A stretch of DNA of 39,936 nucleotides from Larix sibirica (lineage: Eukaryota > Streptophyta > Pinopsida > Pinales > Pinaceae): positions 1 through 39,936 of the forward strand of contig NWUY0300012424.1 of assembly GCA_004151065.3 (NCBI GenBank), written 5' to 3'. The notes under the pieces are model-generated. The model was given only the letters and a program-made list of their open reading frames with translations, did no database searches and had not been told where the DNA came from. Shown piece after piece: positions 22,600-31,731 of this stretch. The position numbers and the translations under genes are program-made. Numbering within the stretch: the stretch's first letter is position 1; every line of letters begins with the position of its first letter.

Positions 22600-23554
22600 T
22601 CACCTACAAGATATCACATTGTTCCTCACTATAGGGAAGGCTCCATATGAATTTTTCCCCACATAGAAGAGACACTTAGTGGTAAGAGCGACATAGTACC
22701 AATTAATTTCAGGACAACTGTATAAATTGGGGATTGATGTCATCTTACACATATGCATAGTAGATCATGAGTGCGAGAGTATTATTTTGGAATGCCATGT
22801 CAGAGTTGTTGGAGGACATGTTGGTGTAAAATATACAGAAGAAAGGTGCTACAATATGGACTATGGTGGCCAACATTATTCAGAGATGATAAGGAGTACA
22901 CAAGGAAATGCGATGTCTATTAATGTGTTGGATGACCATCCCACCAAGATGAAATTACCTTGAATCCAGTCTGAGTGCTACAACCATTTGAGAAACGGGA
23001 AATTGAATTTTTAGGACTGATTCATCCACCAACAAAGAATTCAAAATCCCTCTATATCATTACCGCAACAAATTATTTAACCAAGTGAGCTGAAGCTGCA
23101 ACAATCCAAGATTGTTCTATAGAAACAACTGCTCAGTTCATTTATGAAAACATTATAACTTGCTTCGGGTGCCCCAGAAGCCTCACAAGTGATCAAGGAA
23201 AACATTTTATAAATAATACAATTAAATAATTGACAACCAAGTTCTTGATTCAACATCATAAGAATAATCCATATCACCCTCAAGCGAATGGCATGGTCGA
23301 AGCATTCAACAAGATTTTGAAGACTGGGCTGACCGAAGTATATTGTGTAAACATGGATGATTGGGATTAATGGATTCCCGCTGCACTTTGAGCTTATAGA
23401 ACTACCATCAAGAAGCTTAAGAAGCAGACTTCATTTCAGTTGGTCTATGGTAGAGAAGCAGTGGTTCCCACTAAGTTCATCGTTCCAAGTATTTACATTG
23501 CAAACAAAAATCAGATGACAAAGGATGAATCAACTGCAGAATGTCTTTCAGAAC
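22600..23554 (+). pseudogene. Integrase of inner gypsy element, 3' truncated
   Basis: The zinc-binding part is recognisable by the His pair in ECHVRVVGGHVGVKYT (22790-22840); the paired cysteines fall in a frameshifted stretch. The catalytic core reads YIITATNYLTK (the first catalytic Asp is Asn), CPRSLTSDQGKHF (second Asp kept) and HPQANGMVEAFNKILK (Glu kept), followed by AYRTTIKK and FQLVYGREAVVPTKFIVPS. Stops occur in the core and after it. The sequence ends abruptly at 23554 in the C-terminal part, next to a single unknown base and then outer LTR. Confidence 0.9.
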
Positions 23555-23555
23555 N
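23555..23555. other. Single unknown base at an element junction
   Basis: One N lies exactly between inner integrase and outer LTR sequence. It may mark a contig join of unknown size or a base-call ambiguity. The missing 3' end of the inner element would fall here. Confidence 0.9.
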
Positions 23556-23936
23556 AAGTACATGAGAGGGGCTATTCAATGCTCCCAAGCATGTGAGGAG
23601 TCCAATTCTGAATTTTAGATCCAAGGGAGTTGTTCTAAGCCTTCAATGTGTCATGGAAATATGTGGTCCCGCCATTTTAATAGTCACACGGGTTTCAAGA
23701 GAAATCATTTTAATGTTCTCACGGGTGACTGTATAGATTATTCGTCCTAATAGTGCGGGTTTCCAGTGCTTTGAGTCACGTGGTTTTTCATTTTAACTGA
23801 TTTTGGCATTTTGAGACTCAGTTTGTCTTTTGGATCTGATGAGGATGTCTTCATTGAGCTACATTATGTATGTTGATTATGCCTTTCTACAAGATTAGCC
23901 TAAACATTACATGTATGCAAAATTTAAGTGTTAACA
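23556..23936 (-). repeat. 5' LTR of outer gypsy, 5' segment
   Basis: Matches 2628-2973 of the 3' LTR from AAGTACATGAGAGGGGCTAT to the terminal GTTAACA. It is longer than its partner because of an internal duplication of about 34 bp around CATTTTAAT(A/G)...CACGGGT (about 23670-23730). It ends at 23936, followed by ATACC. Confidence 0.87.
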
Positions 23937-23941
23937 ATACC
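23937..23941. repeat. Target-site duplication, right copy (ATACC)
   Basis: Same five bases as 2043-2047, directly outside the outer LTR end. Merging the two copies restores an uninterrupted LINE reading frame. Confidence 0.85.
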
Positions 23942-24189
23942 CCTAAGATATTTTCATCATTAAGAAGTTTAATTTTGGCCTTCGTGTCCTTTAAGTCAAC
24001 CTAGAAAGACTCGTATTTCTTTTCCAAGAACTTTGATACTTCTTTTACCCTAGAAAAATTGTCTATCAATTTTTGCATGAAGGAAAGGTAGGTCAAAAGA
24101 TTAACGACACCCTCGTATCCTTTATCAAGAATCAATATTCCACCTTCGAAATCCAAAGAGGACTGAATTTCAGTGGAGCTGGGGGCTTA

Positions 24190-24894
24190 GGATCTAATTT
24201 TTCAATTTTGATTAAAATAGGGAGATGGTAAGAGAGACCTCCCGTCTCTACCCATGACTTCAACAAAAAATTGTGGGTGACCAGATCTTCTAAGGCGAGG
24301 AAGCAGTCTAATTGTTTATAAATTTCTTCATTGTCCTTTTGATGATTCCTCTTGATTGGAACAATCTTGGCGGTTCCACATCAATCAAAATATTTGACGT
24401 CAAAAAATGAGTGAAGAATCGTTTAAAGGGTCCTGCCGAGGATGAGAGCCCCATCCCTCACTTAGATACTTGGTGAAATTTAAATCACCACCCAACACCA
24501 CATAAGGAAAATCCAGATACCCTGCGTCCACCAACGCTTCCCAAAATCCACAGGGCTTAGTTTATGGTTCATACACATTTATAACTCTCAACATAATATT
24601 CAATTCTTTGATTTCCATGTCCACGTAAATAGAAAATTGCATGACTTGCAAGGATACGTTTTGAAGAGAAGGATTCCAAGCTGTTAGCAAGCCACTTGAG
24701 AGGTCCACATAGTCGAGAGTGGTGAAGGACCAATCCTTCAAGAAGGGTTCTAAATCCAAGCATGCTTGCATCCCTGCAATCATTGTGCCTTGGATTAGAA
24801 TAACGTTCGGCTTTAAGGATCTAACAAGTCTTTTTAGGGATTTTATTTTGGAGGAGCCCCTTAACCCCCTTGCATTAAAAGAGAGAGCAATCAT
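24190..24894 (-). pseudogene. LINE ORF2 apurinic-like endonuclease domain
   Basis: Minus strand. It begins MIALSFNARGLRGSSKIKSL, the SWNxRGL start of plant LINE endonucleases with the catalytic Asn kept. LKPNVILIQGT follows, where the catalytic Glu of the QET motif is Gly. SSGLLTAWNP and NIMLRVINVYEP are conserved structural blocks. After a stop, FPYVVLGGDLNFTKYLSE retains the GDxN catalytic pair. Near the end, FLALEDLVTHNFLLKSWVE is followed by GGLSYHLPILIKIEKL, where the SDH motif reads SYH. Member of the exonuclease-endonuclease-phosphatase fold; catalytically dead. Confidence 0.9.
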
Positions 24895-25559
24895 TAAGAC
24901 CTCTTCTGAAGGGGATTTTTCTCAAAGGGCCTTGGGAATGGTCAAATGTTTTCCCTTTTTGATGTCAAGAACGACCTTTTTCTAGGATTTGGAGAGGTAT
25001 GACTTTCTACCTGCTCCAAAGTTGGGGGAAGATGTATTGGGAACCAGACTCTCGACTTCAGAGGATTCTTCTTTTGACTTCAATTTGGACCTTAAGTCAT
25101 TACTGGACTTTGGGAGGAGAGAAGAGGAGGACGAACATGAGGAGGAGAGGAATCTATAATCTATTTTTTAGACTCTAGCAGCTTCTTGTGACTCGTCTCT
25201 TTGGTGGAAGGAAGGGAGGAAGACAATATGAGCAATTGAGTCAAGTCAGTCGACGATGAAACTGGTCGAACTTCCAAAACACAAAGGGAGGATTGCAGGG
25301 GGAAACAATGTGGACTAACATTGTGACACTGACCATAGCTTCAACAACTTTTTAAAATTTTGTTGTAACATCAAAGGAACAAGCGAGGAAAAAATAGAAA
25401 TCTTACTCGTAGCCTGCTTTTCAATATCGAGAGAGCTTGCATTGGTGGGAGATTCCACTTGTCAACATTCCAGACTATCGATGGGGTCGAGGAAAATGTT
25501 GGAAAGAACCAAGGAAATGACAAGATCATCCACAAGGACAGTTGCCAAATTTTCCACCC

Positions 25560-26543
25560 ATACTCACTTCATCTAAACCAACATAGGAAGAGGTTTCATA
25601 CATACCACATAAGTATGGTTGACTTCATGGCATGAATAGAACCTGAAAGGAAGCCGCCAATAATTTATCTTCTAATACCAAGAGCGCCCCCCCAAAACCA
25701 ATTCAATCTCTTCTATCATACCATCACGGGTGTCTAATTAAACTTGAATCCAAGTGCAATGCATGTCTTCCTTTGTGTCCCATTGATTCTCCATACAAAA
25801 TAAGGCTCTAATCTTGTTGTCAATAGATCTCATAACTTCTTCCCTCCAAAAAAACCAAGGGGAGGCCTAGAAGTATTGCCCAAACTTTTTGAACGTTGTG
25901 GGGTTCATGGGCCAATTCAAAAGAAGCATGCCATTGTTGTAGAATTAGGCCAGAAGGGCCATAGTTCCAATTATGGCTAAGAATGTTTTTGAGTTTTCCA
26001 GGAAGAAACAAAACCACCCACGGGTGAGAACATGGAAGAAAGGAACATATCCAAGAAGTGAAACCTAATTATCCAATATCCATAGCTTGAGAGTGTCTAT
26101 TATCACCATTTTACCATTGAATCTTCCTACCAACACCCTTTCCATGTAATCTAGAATGTATTTTATGCAACATCAACACCTACCACCAATCATGCCTTTT
26201 CCTTTCAATCCTTAATACAATTTTGTTGACCAACTTTATCTAGAGTTGATGGTTGGGCAGGGGGCACTAAGACTAGAGAAAAGGCAAGAGGAACCAAATC
26301 AAAATAAGTTTGAATTTCTTGATTTATCAATTATACAGGTTTAAGCACCTTAGGGGCACCCGTATCTAAGTCTATTAATACTTCTACATTGGGTGACATC
26401 CGAAAGGGATATTTCTTAGCAGATAGCTCTTCAAACGTCGCGTTGAAAACATTTGCATTAAAAACCTTTGGGACATAAAACATAGGAGGATGGGTTGGAC
26501 TATCCTCATAGTCCACTTGTTCTTCGTCCATGTGGGTAGACAC
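25560..26543 (-). pseudogene. LINE ORF1 (gag-like, DUF4283-type with zinc knuckle)
   Basis: Minus strand. Likely start MSTHMDEEQVDYEDSPTHPP at 26543, open for 70 codons to a stop at 26331. After frame breaks, LKNILSHNWNYGPSGLILQQ and WHASFELAHEPHNVQKVWAI then LLGLPLVFLEGRSYE (26000-25820) match the nucleic-acid-binding gag-like domain of plant LINEs (usual VWVRLPGLPLEFW). Farther on, LPFRFYSCHEVNHTYVVC (about 25665-25610) is the CCHC knuckle with its first Cys replaced by Phe. The protein would bind the LINE RNA. Non-functional because of stops. Confidence 0.8.
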
Positions 26544-26700
26544 GAAACAGAGTAAAGGCTAAGAGGGGAGCCTCAACTGCAGAGTTGTGGAGATCAAAAT
26601 GGAGCAGAGAAAAAGAGTCGGGAAGTGGGATAACATGAGCGAAAAAAACTAAAACTAGGAAGGAAACTCTAGGGTGAAGAAAAGACCCCCCACCCCCCAA

Positions 26701-27104
26701 AAAAACCTAAACCGAAGAATTCCAACTCCCCCGAATGTGAATCTAAATTTAACATAATAGACATTATAAATTTTATTGTTGAAATATCAATTACATGCCA
26801 TGATAAAAACCATTAACATAAACTCATCACATACTAACCAATTATATTCTTGTTAAGAATTATACTCATTAATTGACCATAAACAAAAATATAAAATCCT
26901 ATATCAAATTCATGCTTGTGCTAGATTATTTGCAACATTCTTCTTGGTAGTAAATTGCCTCTAGTGAATTTATTACCCCTAGGAATACTTATTCCCTTTC
27001 ATAAACTTGGGAAATTTTATATACAAATATTATAAAACATAAAAATTATTAAAAAATTGTTGTTAATTTCACATATTTATATGAAGTGTTTTAATTCCAA
27101 TTTT
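26701..27104. other. AT-rich non-coding stretch
   Basis: Follows the C-rich 5' edge of the LINE. No coding capacity, repeats or RNA genes recognised. Confidence 0.4.
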
Positions 27105-27182
27105 GTGAAAAGAGACACCATCGTTTGGTGGTAAAGTAGGGAAGTTTCATATCATTGCAAGAGTTCAAATCTCTTAAAGATA
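27105..27182 (+). tRNA. tRNA-like sequence (decayed tRNA or SINE head), Met-CAT-like
   Basis: 27159-27175 forms a perfect T arm: stem AAGAG/CTCTT around loop TTCAAAT, which fits the T-loop consensus and the Pol III B box. Upstream, TGGTGGTAAAGTAGG (27127-27141) resembles a D arm/A box, and TTCATAT is placed like an anticodon loop with CAT in the middle. The acceptor and anticodon stems pair poorly, so this is not a working tRNA. It is either a pseudogene or the head of a tRNA-derived SINE. Confidence 0.4.
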
Positions 27183-27339
27183 TGTTTTTCTTTATGTGGG
27201 TCATTTCATTTATGTAAGTGGATTTCCTATTATGTATAAGTAAGCTTCTTTGCAAATGGGATGGATGTATTTGGTAGAGTAGATTTTTCCCTAATCACAA
27301 CTTATAATCAAAGGGTATGTATGCCCCAGACACAACTTC

Positions 27340-27880
27340 TTGACTAAGGGGTGTCTTTCAAGGTTTCAAGTGACAATTTTTCGACCAAGGGGTGTCTTTC
27401 AAGGTTTCAAGTCACAACTTCTAAACCAAGGGGTATATTTCCCTATTCATGACATCTCAACGAAGGTTTGTCTTTCAAGGATTCCAATCATGAATTTTCA
27501 AGGGTTTCAATCACTACTTCTCAAATAACCCAATCATGATTTTTCAAGGGTTTCATTCACTATTTCTCAAATAACCCAATCATGATTTCTCAACGAAGGG
27601 GTGATGGGGTGTCATTTGAGGGTTCCAATCACAACTTGTCAACTAAGAGGCATCTTTTAGGGGTTCCAGTAATTGCTTCTCAAAGACCCCAATCACAAAT
27701 ACTTATCCAACTAAGGGGTGTCATTTAGGGGTTCCAATAACTACTTCACAAAGACCGCAATTGCAAATACTTAGCCAAAGGGTGTTAGTGTGACTTTTGA
27801 GGGTTCTGGTCATGACTAGTCAAGTAAGGGGTGTCTTTCTAGGGTTCAAGTGCGTGTTACTTACCTAAAATGTCTCTTTC
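27340..27880. repeat. Degenerate minisatellite, 41-bp basic unit
   Basis: The first units, built on CAAGGGGTGTCTTTCAAGG, start at 27346, 27387 and 27428, exactly 41 bp apart. Farther right, longer variant units repeat TCAAGGGTTTCA(A/T)TCACTA and AACTAAGGGGTGTCATTTAGG with TTCTCAAAGACC. Divergence increases to the right. No protein coding is supported. Confidence 0.75.
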
Positions 27881-29306
27881 AAGGCTCCAATATAATATTC
27901 CGATATCAAGGATTCAATAAAGTAGTTCATTCCATTGCAATATTCGCATAATAAGAAAGTGACACTTTAGACCAAGTCATTTAAAACATTAAAAAAACAT
28001 TTTAATTTAAAAGATTTTTTTCTTCTTTAATAAAACACTTTACAAAATCTCTTCTCATATCAAAGTGAAGGATTGCTAAATTACCATTTACAATAATTCC
28101 CATAGTCCAACAAACTAAAATGGCTTCAACTCTTATACATCAATATGTACAATTTTTCTACAAGAGTCAATTTGTCAGTAAACATTATGATGAAAAGGAG
28201 GAGAGAGTCTTTTTTAAACATTATTAATGTATAATTAGCCAATTTATCGTTTAGGATATTTATTTATATAATTTTTTAATATTTTTTACATTAAAAAAAG
28301 TTTTAAATATAAATCTTTAAAGTCATTAAATTAACACAAAACTAAGTCATTAAATTAATGCAAGCCTAATCACCTCACTTCTTGAAATTAAATTCATTCT
28401 TTTAAACATTTATGAAAAGGAGGAGCCAATCTCCCTATCAACAATGTTATATTTAATAAAATTGAAAAAACCCGTTGATATTTAAAAGCCCAACGTTTGG
28501 GACTTATCATGTTAGTCCATCATCAAAAGATCTCACCATCATATTTTTTAGATGCTTCAATTAAAGCCCACAGAGCGAGTATAAAATTAGCACATTGAGT
28601 AATGAGAAAGTATTTCTATAGGGGTGCCTTGCTAAGTAATGGAATAATTAGCTTCCATTAAAAGAATAATTAGCCTCCATTAAAGCTGGCATTTCAGCTT
28701 GAGCCCCTAGAATATGGATTAGAGAGCAGAGAAGTTTTAGATTTAAAATTAAAACCCAAGTAGCTCATACAACGAAGGACATATCGATTCTTCGGAGGGA
28801 TCCCACTTTCACACTAGCTTGCAAAGTGGGTCAAATATGAGGCAATAAAATCATCAACCGTATCACAAAGGCGCCAGTTTGCATGTAAAAGCATTAACGT
28901 TAGACTACACATCACATGGGAGAGAGTGATAAACGGAGAGTTCTATTTGATTATGCTTCTCACCTCATTAATTTTTACTCACAGCTGATTATCAGTTTCT
29001 TTCTCCATTTTGTGGGGGTTCTCTACAGTTATGAAATGAGAGAATAGCAGTCGTTTTCAATACCGGAGTGGCAAATTCGATGTGAATTACATTTATAGAT
29101 TCACATCCTGATAGATTTCGGAAAGCGGTTTCTGTGCTTTGGCAGGTTTGTCGTCGTCTACTTTGATTAGCTTGCATAGTTTGTACAGATTCCACAGATA
29201 AGAGATTGCTAACCTGTGGCAGATTTGGTTGTGAGATATTTATTTTTTGTTATGTGGCGTTGATCTAATCAAAGACATGCCTGATTGATCCTCAGTTGAA
29301 TCTGTA
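27881..29306. other. Intergenic region upstream of the gene (promoter and 5' UTR expected)
   Basis: AT-rich to about 28600, with a short tandem duplication of ATAATTAGC(T/C)TCCATTAAA at about 28645-28685. The last 300 bases are less AT-rich and presumably include the promoter and untranslated leader of the gene starting at 29307. No convincing TATA box was found. An in-frame stop at 29286-29288 limits the coding start. Confidence 0.35.
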
Positions 29307-29678
29307 ATGTTGTGGCCCTTTGCAACAATGTATTCAATGGAAGACTATGTGCTGTCCAGTGATGGAAGCAATTGCAAATTTGGAAGGAATGAGTGGGAGA
29401 AAAGCCTTGAACGTGATTTCAGAGTCCGCAAAAAGCCCACGAAGAGGAGCTCCTATGCCAGATCTGATGGTCTTAAGGAGGTTTCCAAATCAAATAATGG
29501 TGTAGCTCAATACCAACATTGCATACCAAGTCCAACTGATGAGAAGGATTGCTATGGAGGAGAACTTTATCCTGAAAAGGAGGCCACAAATGATGTGGAC
29601 TGTTTAGACCATGAAAGTTCTGATATCTCATGGACTCTGCAGCAGTACACTCCCTTGGAATTCGCTGCTTTTAGTCAG
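29307..29678 (+). CDS. Unrecognised tail-anchored-like protein, coding exon 1
   Basis: First coding exon of the only intact gene here, 124 codons. In-frame TGA at 29286 precedes ATG 29307; later in-frame ATGs at 29328 and 29337 (the latter with G at +4) could serve instead. The protein starts MLWPFATMYSMEDYVLSSDG, then a basic segment (RVRKKPTKRSS), and ends SWTLQQYTPLEFAAFSQ. The exon ends CAG|GTACC, a good donor, in phase 0. Exon 2 continues at 31732 with ALIDIDDLDQAV. Together they give about 378 residues. The whole is acidic and serine-rich with one C-terminal hydrophobic segment. I do not recognise the family. Absence of stops, good splice sites and a downstream poly(A) signal support a real gene. 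Confidence 0.75.
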
Positions 29679-30189
29679 GTACCATCTTTGCATTTTTCAT
29701 CATATTTAGGGCTGTCATTGTCTAGATTTTCATGAGAAATATCCAGATGCTAAAACTCGCACATTTATTTATCTTTCAATGGCAACAGACCGAGAGAGCC
29801 ACCGTCTGTGGAAACATTGTGAAAGGAAGCCTCAATCTCAAGCAAATTGTAGTTTTCAAATCATAAATGCATTAGTCTGTATTCCAAATTCAGGAGGAAA
29901 ATGCTTGTATCCAATAACACCATTTATAAACTTTATAACCATGGCCAACAAAAGAGCCAAGCCTACAGGGCCAGCCACTGTATAGGTGACTTTTTGTAAA
30001 TAAAGAAATTTGAAGTTATACAGATTGAGAACCCATTTGCTTCTTTGGAAAAGGGTTTAGTGGTAAACCTTGTGAGAAGACTTGTTAGGATGAACTTCAA
30101 GAAATATTGGGGTTGCACCTATGCTTGTAGATTCATGGAAGCTTTGTTGAAGCCATATCAACTACACAGTTCCTTGTTTCTGCTTGATT

Positions 30190-30472
30190 AAGGAAGAAAT
30201 TTGGGTAAAATTTGGCACAACAAAATCGAACAACAAAATCCCCAAGACCTAAATGGTTGGGGGATGCATAGAGATTTAGCTGCATGAAGTGAATTTGGGT
30301 AAAATTTGGCTCAAGAGAAGAGAGGAAAAGGCCCGAGACCTAATTGGCTGGGAGATGCAAAGAGATTGAGCGGCATGGAGTGAATCTGGAAAAAATTTGG
30401 CACAAGAGAAGAGAGAAAAAGGCCCGAGACCTAACTGGCTGAGAGATGCAGAGAGATTGAGCTGCATGGAGA
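30190..30472. repeat. 91-bp tandem repeat in the intron, about three copies
   Basis: The segment AGACCTAA(A/T/C)TGG(T/C)TG occurs with GAC at 30246, 30337 and 30428, giving a constant 91-bp period. Units also share AAATTTGGC(A/T)CAAGAGAAGAGAG and AGAGATT(T/G)AGC(T/G)GCATG. A more diverged left half-copy starts near 30190. An open frame on the minus strand here is a by-product of the repeat. Confidence 0.85.
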
Positions 30473-30930
30473 ACATTTGACTATTTGACTGTTCTCCTAG
30501 GTTGTCTCCTCATTTGCAGGCCAGAGTAATTGAGCATATATTCCTTTATTCACACAGTGAAAAAGGAATATGTTTGTTGCAAAACCACCTTGTTTGCAGG
30601 TCTAACAGTTGATTGGGATGTCCATGCACTGACAACTTGATATGCAAGATGAGATTCTGGAAAATAGATAGGGATTGTCTAAAATTGTTCAACTCTCAAT
30701 AGAAAAAGAAGCCCATGACTCACTACCACTAAAGAAGGAAGCCCATTAGTCACTACCATTTGACAGCATGATGATAGAACCATAATGTTGACATTAAGCA
30801 TGTTGATAATTATTTATTGTAAATTCTGAAGATTGAATATTGAGTTTAAATTTTAATTTAACCATGAAAATCTTATTGCACAGAGAGTCTTAAGGTGCTC
30901 TACAGTCTAGTATGGAGGAGATGTTGTAAA

Positions 30931-31041
30931 TATCTTGAGGTGTAAATTTGTTTTTTATGTGTAAAAAATTTAAGATAAAAAAAATTTATACCTAGAGAAA
31001 AACTGGATCCCTCTCCGTCCTTGGAATTTAAATATATTGAN
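30931..31041. repeat. Partial copy of the intronic foldback element
   Basis: Carries CTTGAGGTGTAAATTTG, TGTGTAAAAAATTTAAGATA, ACCTAGAGAAAAACTGGATCC and CTCTCCGTCCTTGGAATTTA in the same order as 31112-31215. It lacks the outer left arm. Ends at an unknown base (31041). Confidence 0.7.
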
Positions 31042-31091
31042 TATGTACTATTTACCAGCATAGATCCATCTTAAACCCGGATCTATCAAGC

Positions 31092-31195
31092 ACCGAGAGG
31101 GATCCAATTTCTTGAGGTGTAATTTTTTTCTTAATGTGTAAAAAATTTAAGATAAAAAAAAATTATACCTAGAGAAAAACTGGATCCCTCTCCGT
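31092..31195. mobile_element. Foldback/MITE-like hairpin (104 bp)
   Basis: The left arm ACCGAGAGGGATCCA (31092-31106) is the reverse complement of the right arm TGGATCCCTCTCCGT (31181-31195) with one mismatch. Inward, AGGTGTAATTTTTTT pairs with AATTATACCT. Only a short AT-rich centre is unpaired. No coding capacity. Size and structure suit a MITE, but no clear target duplication was found. Confidence 0.55.
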
Positions 31196-31283
31196 CCTTG
31201 GAATTTAAATATATTGAATCCCTCTCCGTCCTTGGAATTTAAATATATTGAATCCCTCTCCGTCCTTGAAGTTTAAATATATC
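31184..31283. repeat. 34-bp tandem repeat, three copies
   Basis: ATCCCTCTCCGTCCTTG(G/A)A.TTTAAATATATTG begins at 31184, 31218 and 31252. It extends from the right arm of the foldback element, as if the terminal segment plus flank was amplified. The last unit is cut short at 31283. Confidence 0.9.
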
Positions 31284-31731
31284 CATGCTGGTGATTCAGA
31301 GTTATAAACCATCTTCATTTTTCTGGTCTTAGCTTCTTAAGAAGTCTGCTCCAAGAGTCTCATCTCCTACTTGAACTTATTTTTGAAAACTCATTTCCCA
31401 GGATTTCTAATTGCATAAATCATATACCAGATTGAGGTTATTTGGATAAAATTTAGATACCCTTTTCCTTTCTTGATTGATCGATCCAAATCATTTGTTC
31501 CAATGTAAAGGGTGTAGTAACTTGGGATTGTAGCCTTTTGTCTGGAATCAATTTATTAAGAGTTTTTTTTAACAACAAGATTAGTCTCTGTACACGTTCA
31601 GATGGTTTCATAGATGAATATTATATTTTCAATCGTGGCATTTCTGGTTTGGACTTCATATAGTTTCCTTATTTGAAGACAGAGATTTTATGTTTGACAT
31701 CTAATAAATTTAGCACGGCCAACTGTTTCAG

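Larger units (their letters stand above)
14454..23554 (+). mobile_element. Inner Ty3/gypsy element nested in the outer 5' LTR
   Basis: A plus-strand element with gag, protease, capsid-like segment, RT, RNase H and integrase in order. It sits between the two halves of the outer 5' LTR. Its 5' LTR must lie in about 14454-15600, but the boundaries are not resolved. Its 3' end is missing: translation ends inside the integrase C-terminal region at 23554, followed by a single N and outer LTR sequence. A 978-base gap interrupts it. All coding parts carry stops. Confidence 0.8.
2048..23936 (-). mobile_element. Outer Ty3/gypsy element (non-chromovirus, Tat-like), carrying a nested second gypsy
   Basis: A minus-strand LTR retrotransposon. 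In transcriptional order: 5' LTR (23936-23556 plus 14453-14159, split by an inner element), primer-binding-like site, long leader, gag, protease, RT, RNase H, integrase, a 1.8-kb 3' region and the 3' LTR (2973-2048). Both outer ends match terminal LTR sequence (TGTTAA... and ...CCACAA(C/T)A) and are bounded by ATACC. The gag, protease and integrase sequences and the leader start GGTGACTCCAC resemble the Tat/Ogre-type clade of plant gypsy elements; no chromodomain was seen. All coding regions are broken. Its insertion site is inside a LINE. About 12.8 kb belongs to this element; the remainder is the inner insertion. Confidence 0.85.
23937..26700 (-). mobile_element. LINE, 5' portion (ORF1, endonuclease, start of RT linker)
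   Basis: The 5' part of the LINE whose reverse transcriptase lies at 897-2047. Running down the minus strand: ORF1 from about 26543, the endonuclease from 24894, then the endonuclease-RT spacer KLIDNFSRVKEVSKFLEKK and LKDTKAKIKLLNDENILG. This spacer continues without stop or shift into VFSTQNLEEIKRLD beyond the 21.9-kb insertion. The 5' end is placed near the C-rich tract at about 26690 but is not defined. Multiple stops in both ORFs. Confidence 0.85.
29679..31731 (+). other. Intron (2053 bp, phase 0)
   Basis: Donor CAG|GTACCATC at 29678/29679 and acceptor AACTGTTTCAG|GCTTTG ending at 31731. It contains a 91-bp tandem array, a foldback element and a 34-bp array. Long repeat-containing introns are usual in gymnosperm genes. 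No other gene in it is convincing. Confidence 0.7.

Noticed and set aside
27340-27528. Open frame with repeated SRFQ/QGF motifs
   Set aside because: Direct consequence of the 41-bp minisatellite.
29779-29985. Open frame in the intron, and an antisense frame (29990-29858) reading AGPVGLALLLAMVIKF
   Set aside because: Neither has splice or start support; the antisense one is hydrophobic and coding-like, but only about 43 codons and unmatched.
30276-30476. Minus-strand 66-codon frame
   Set aside because: It is a translation of the 91-bp tandem repeat.
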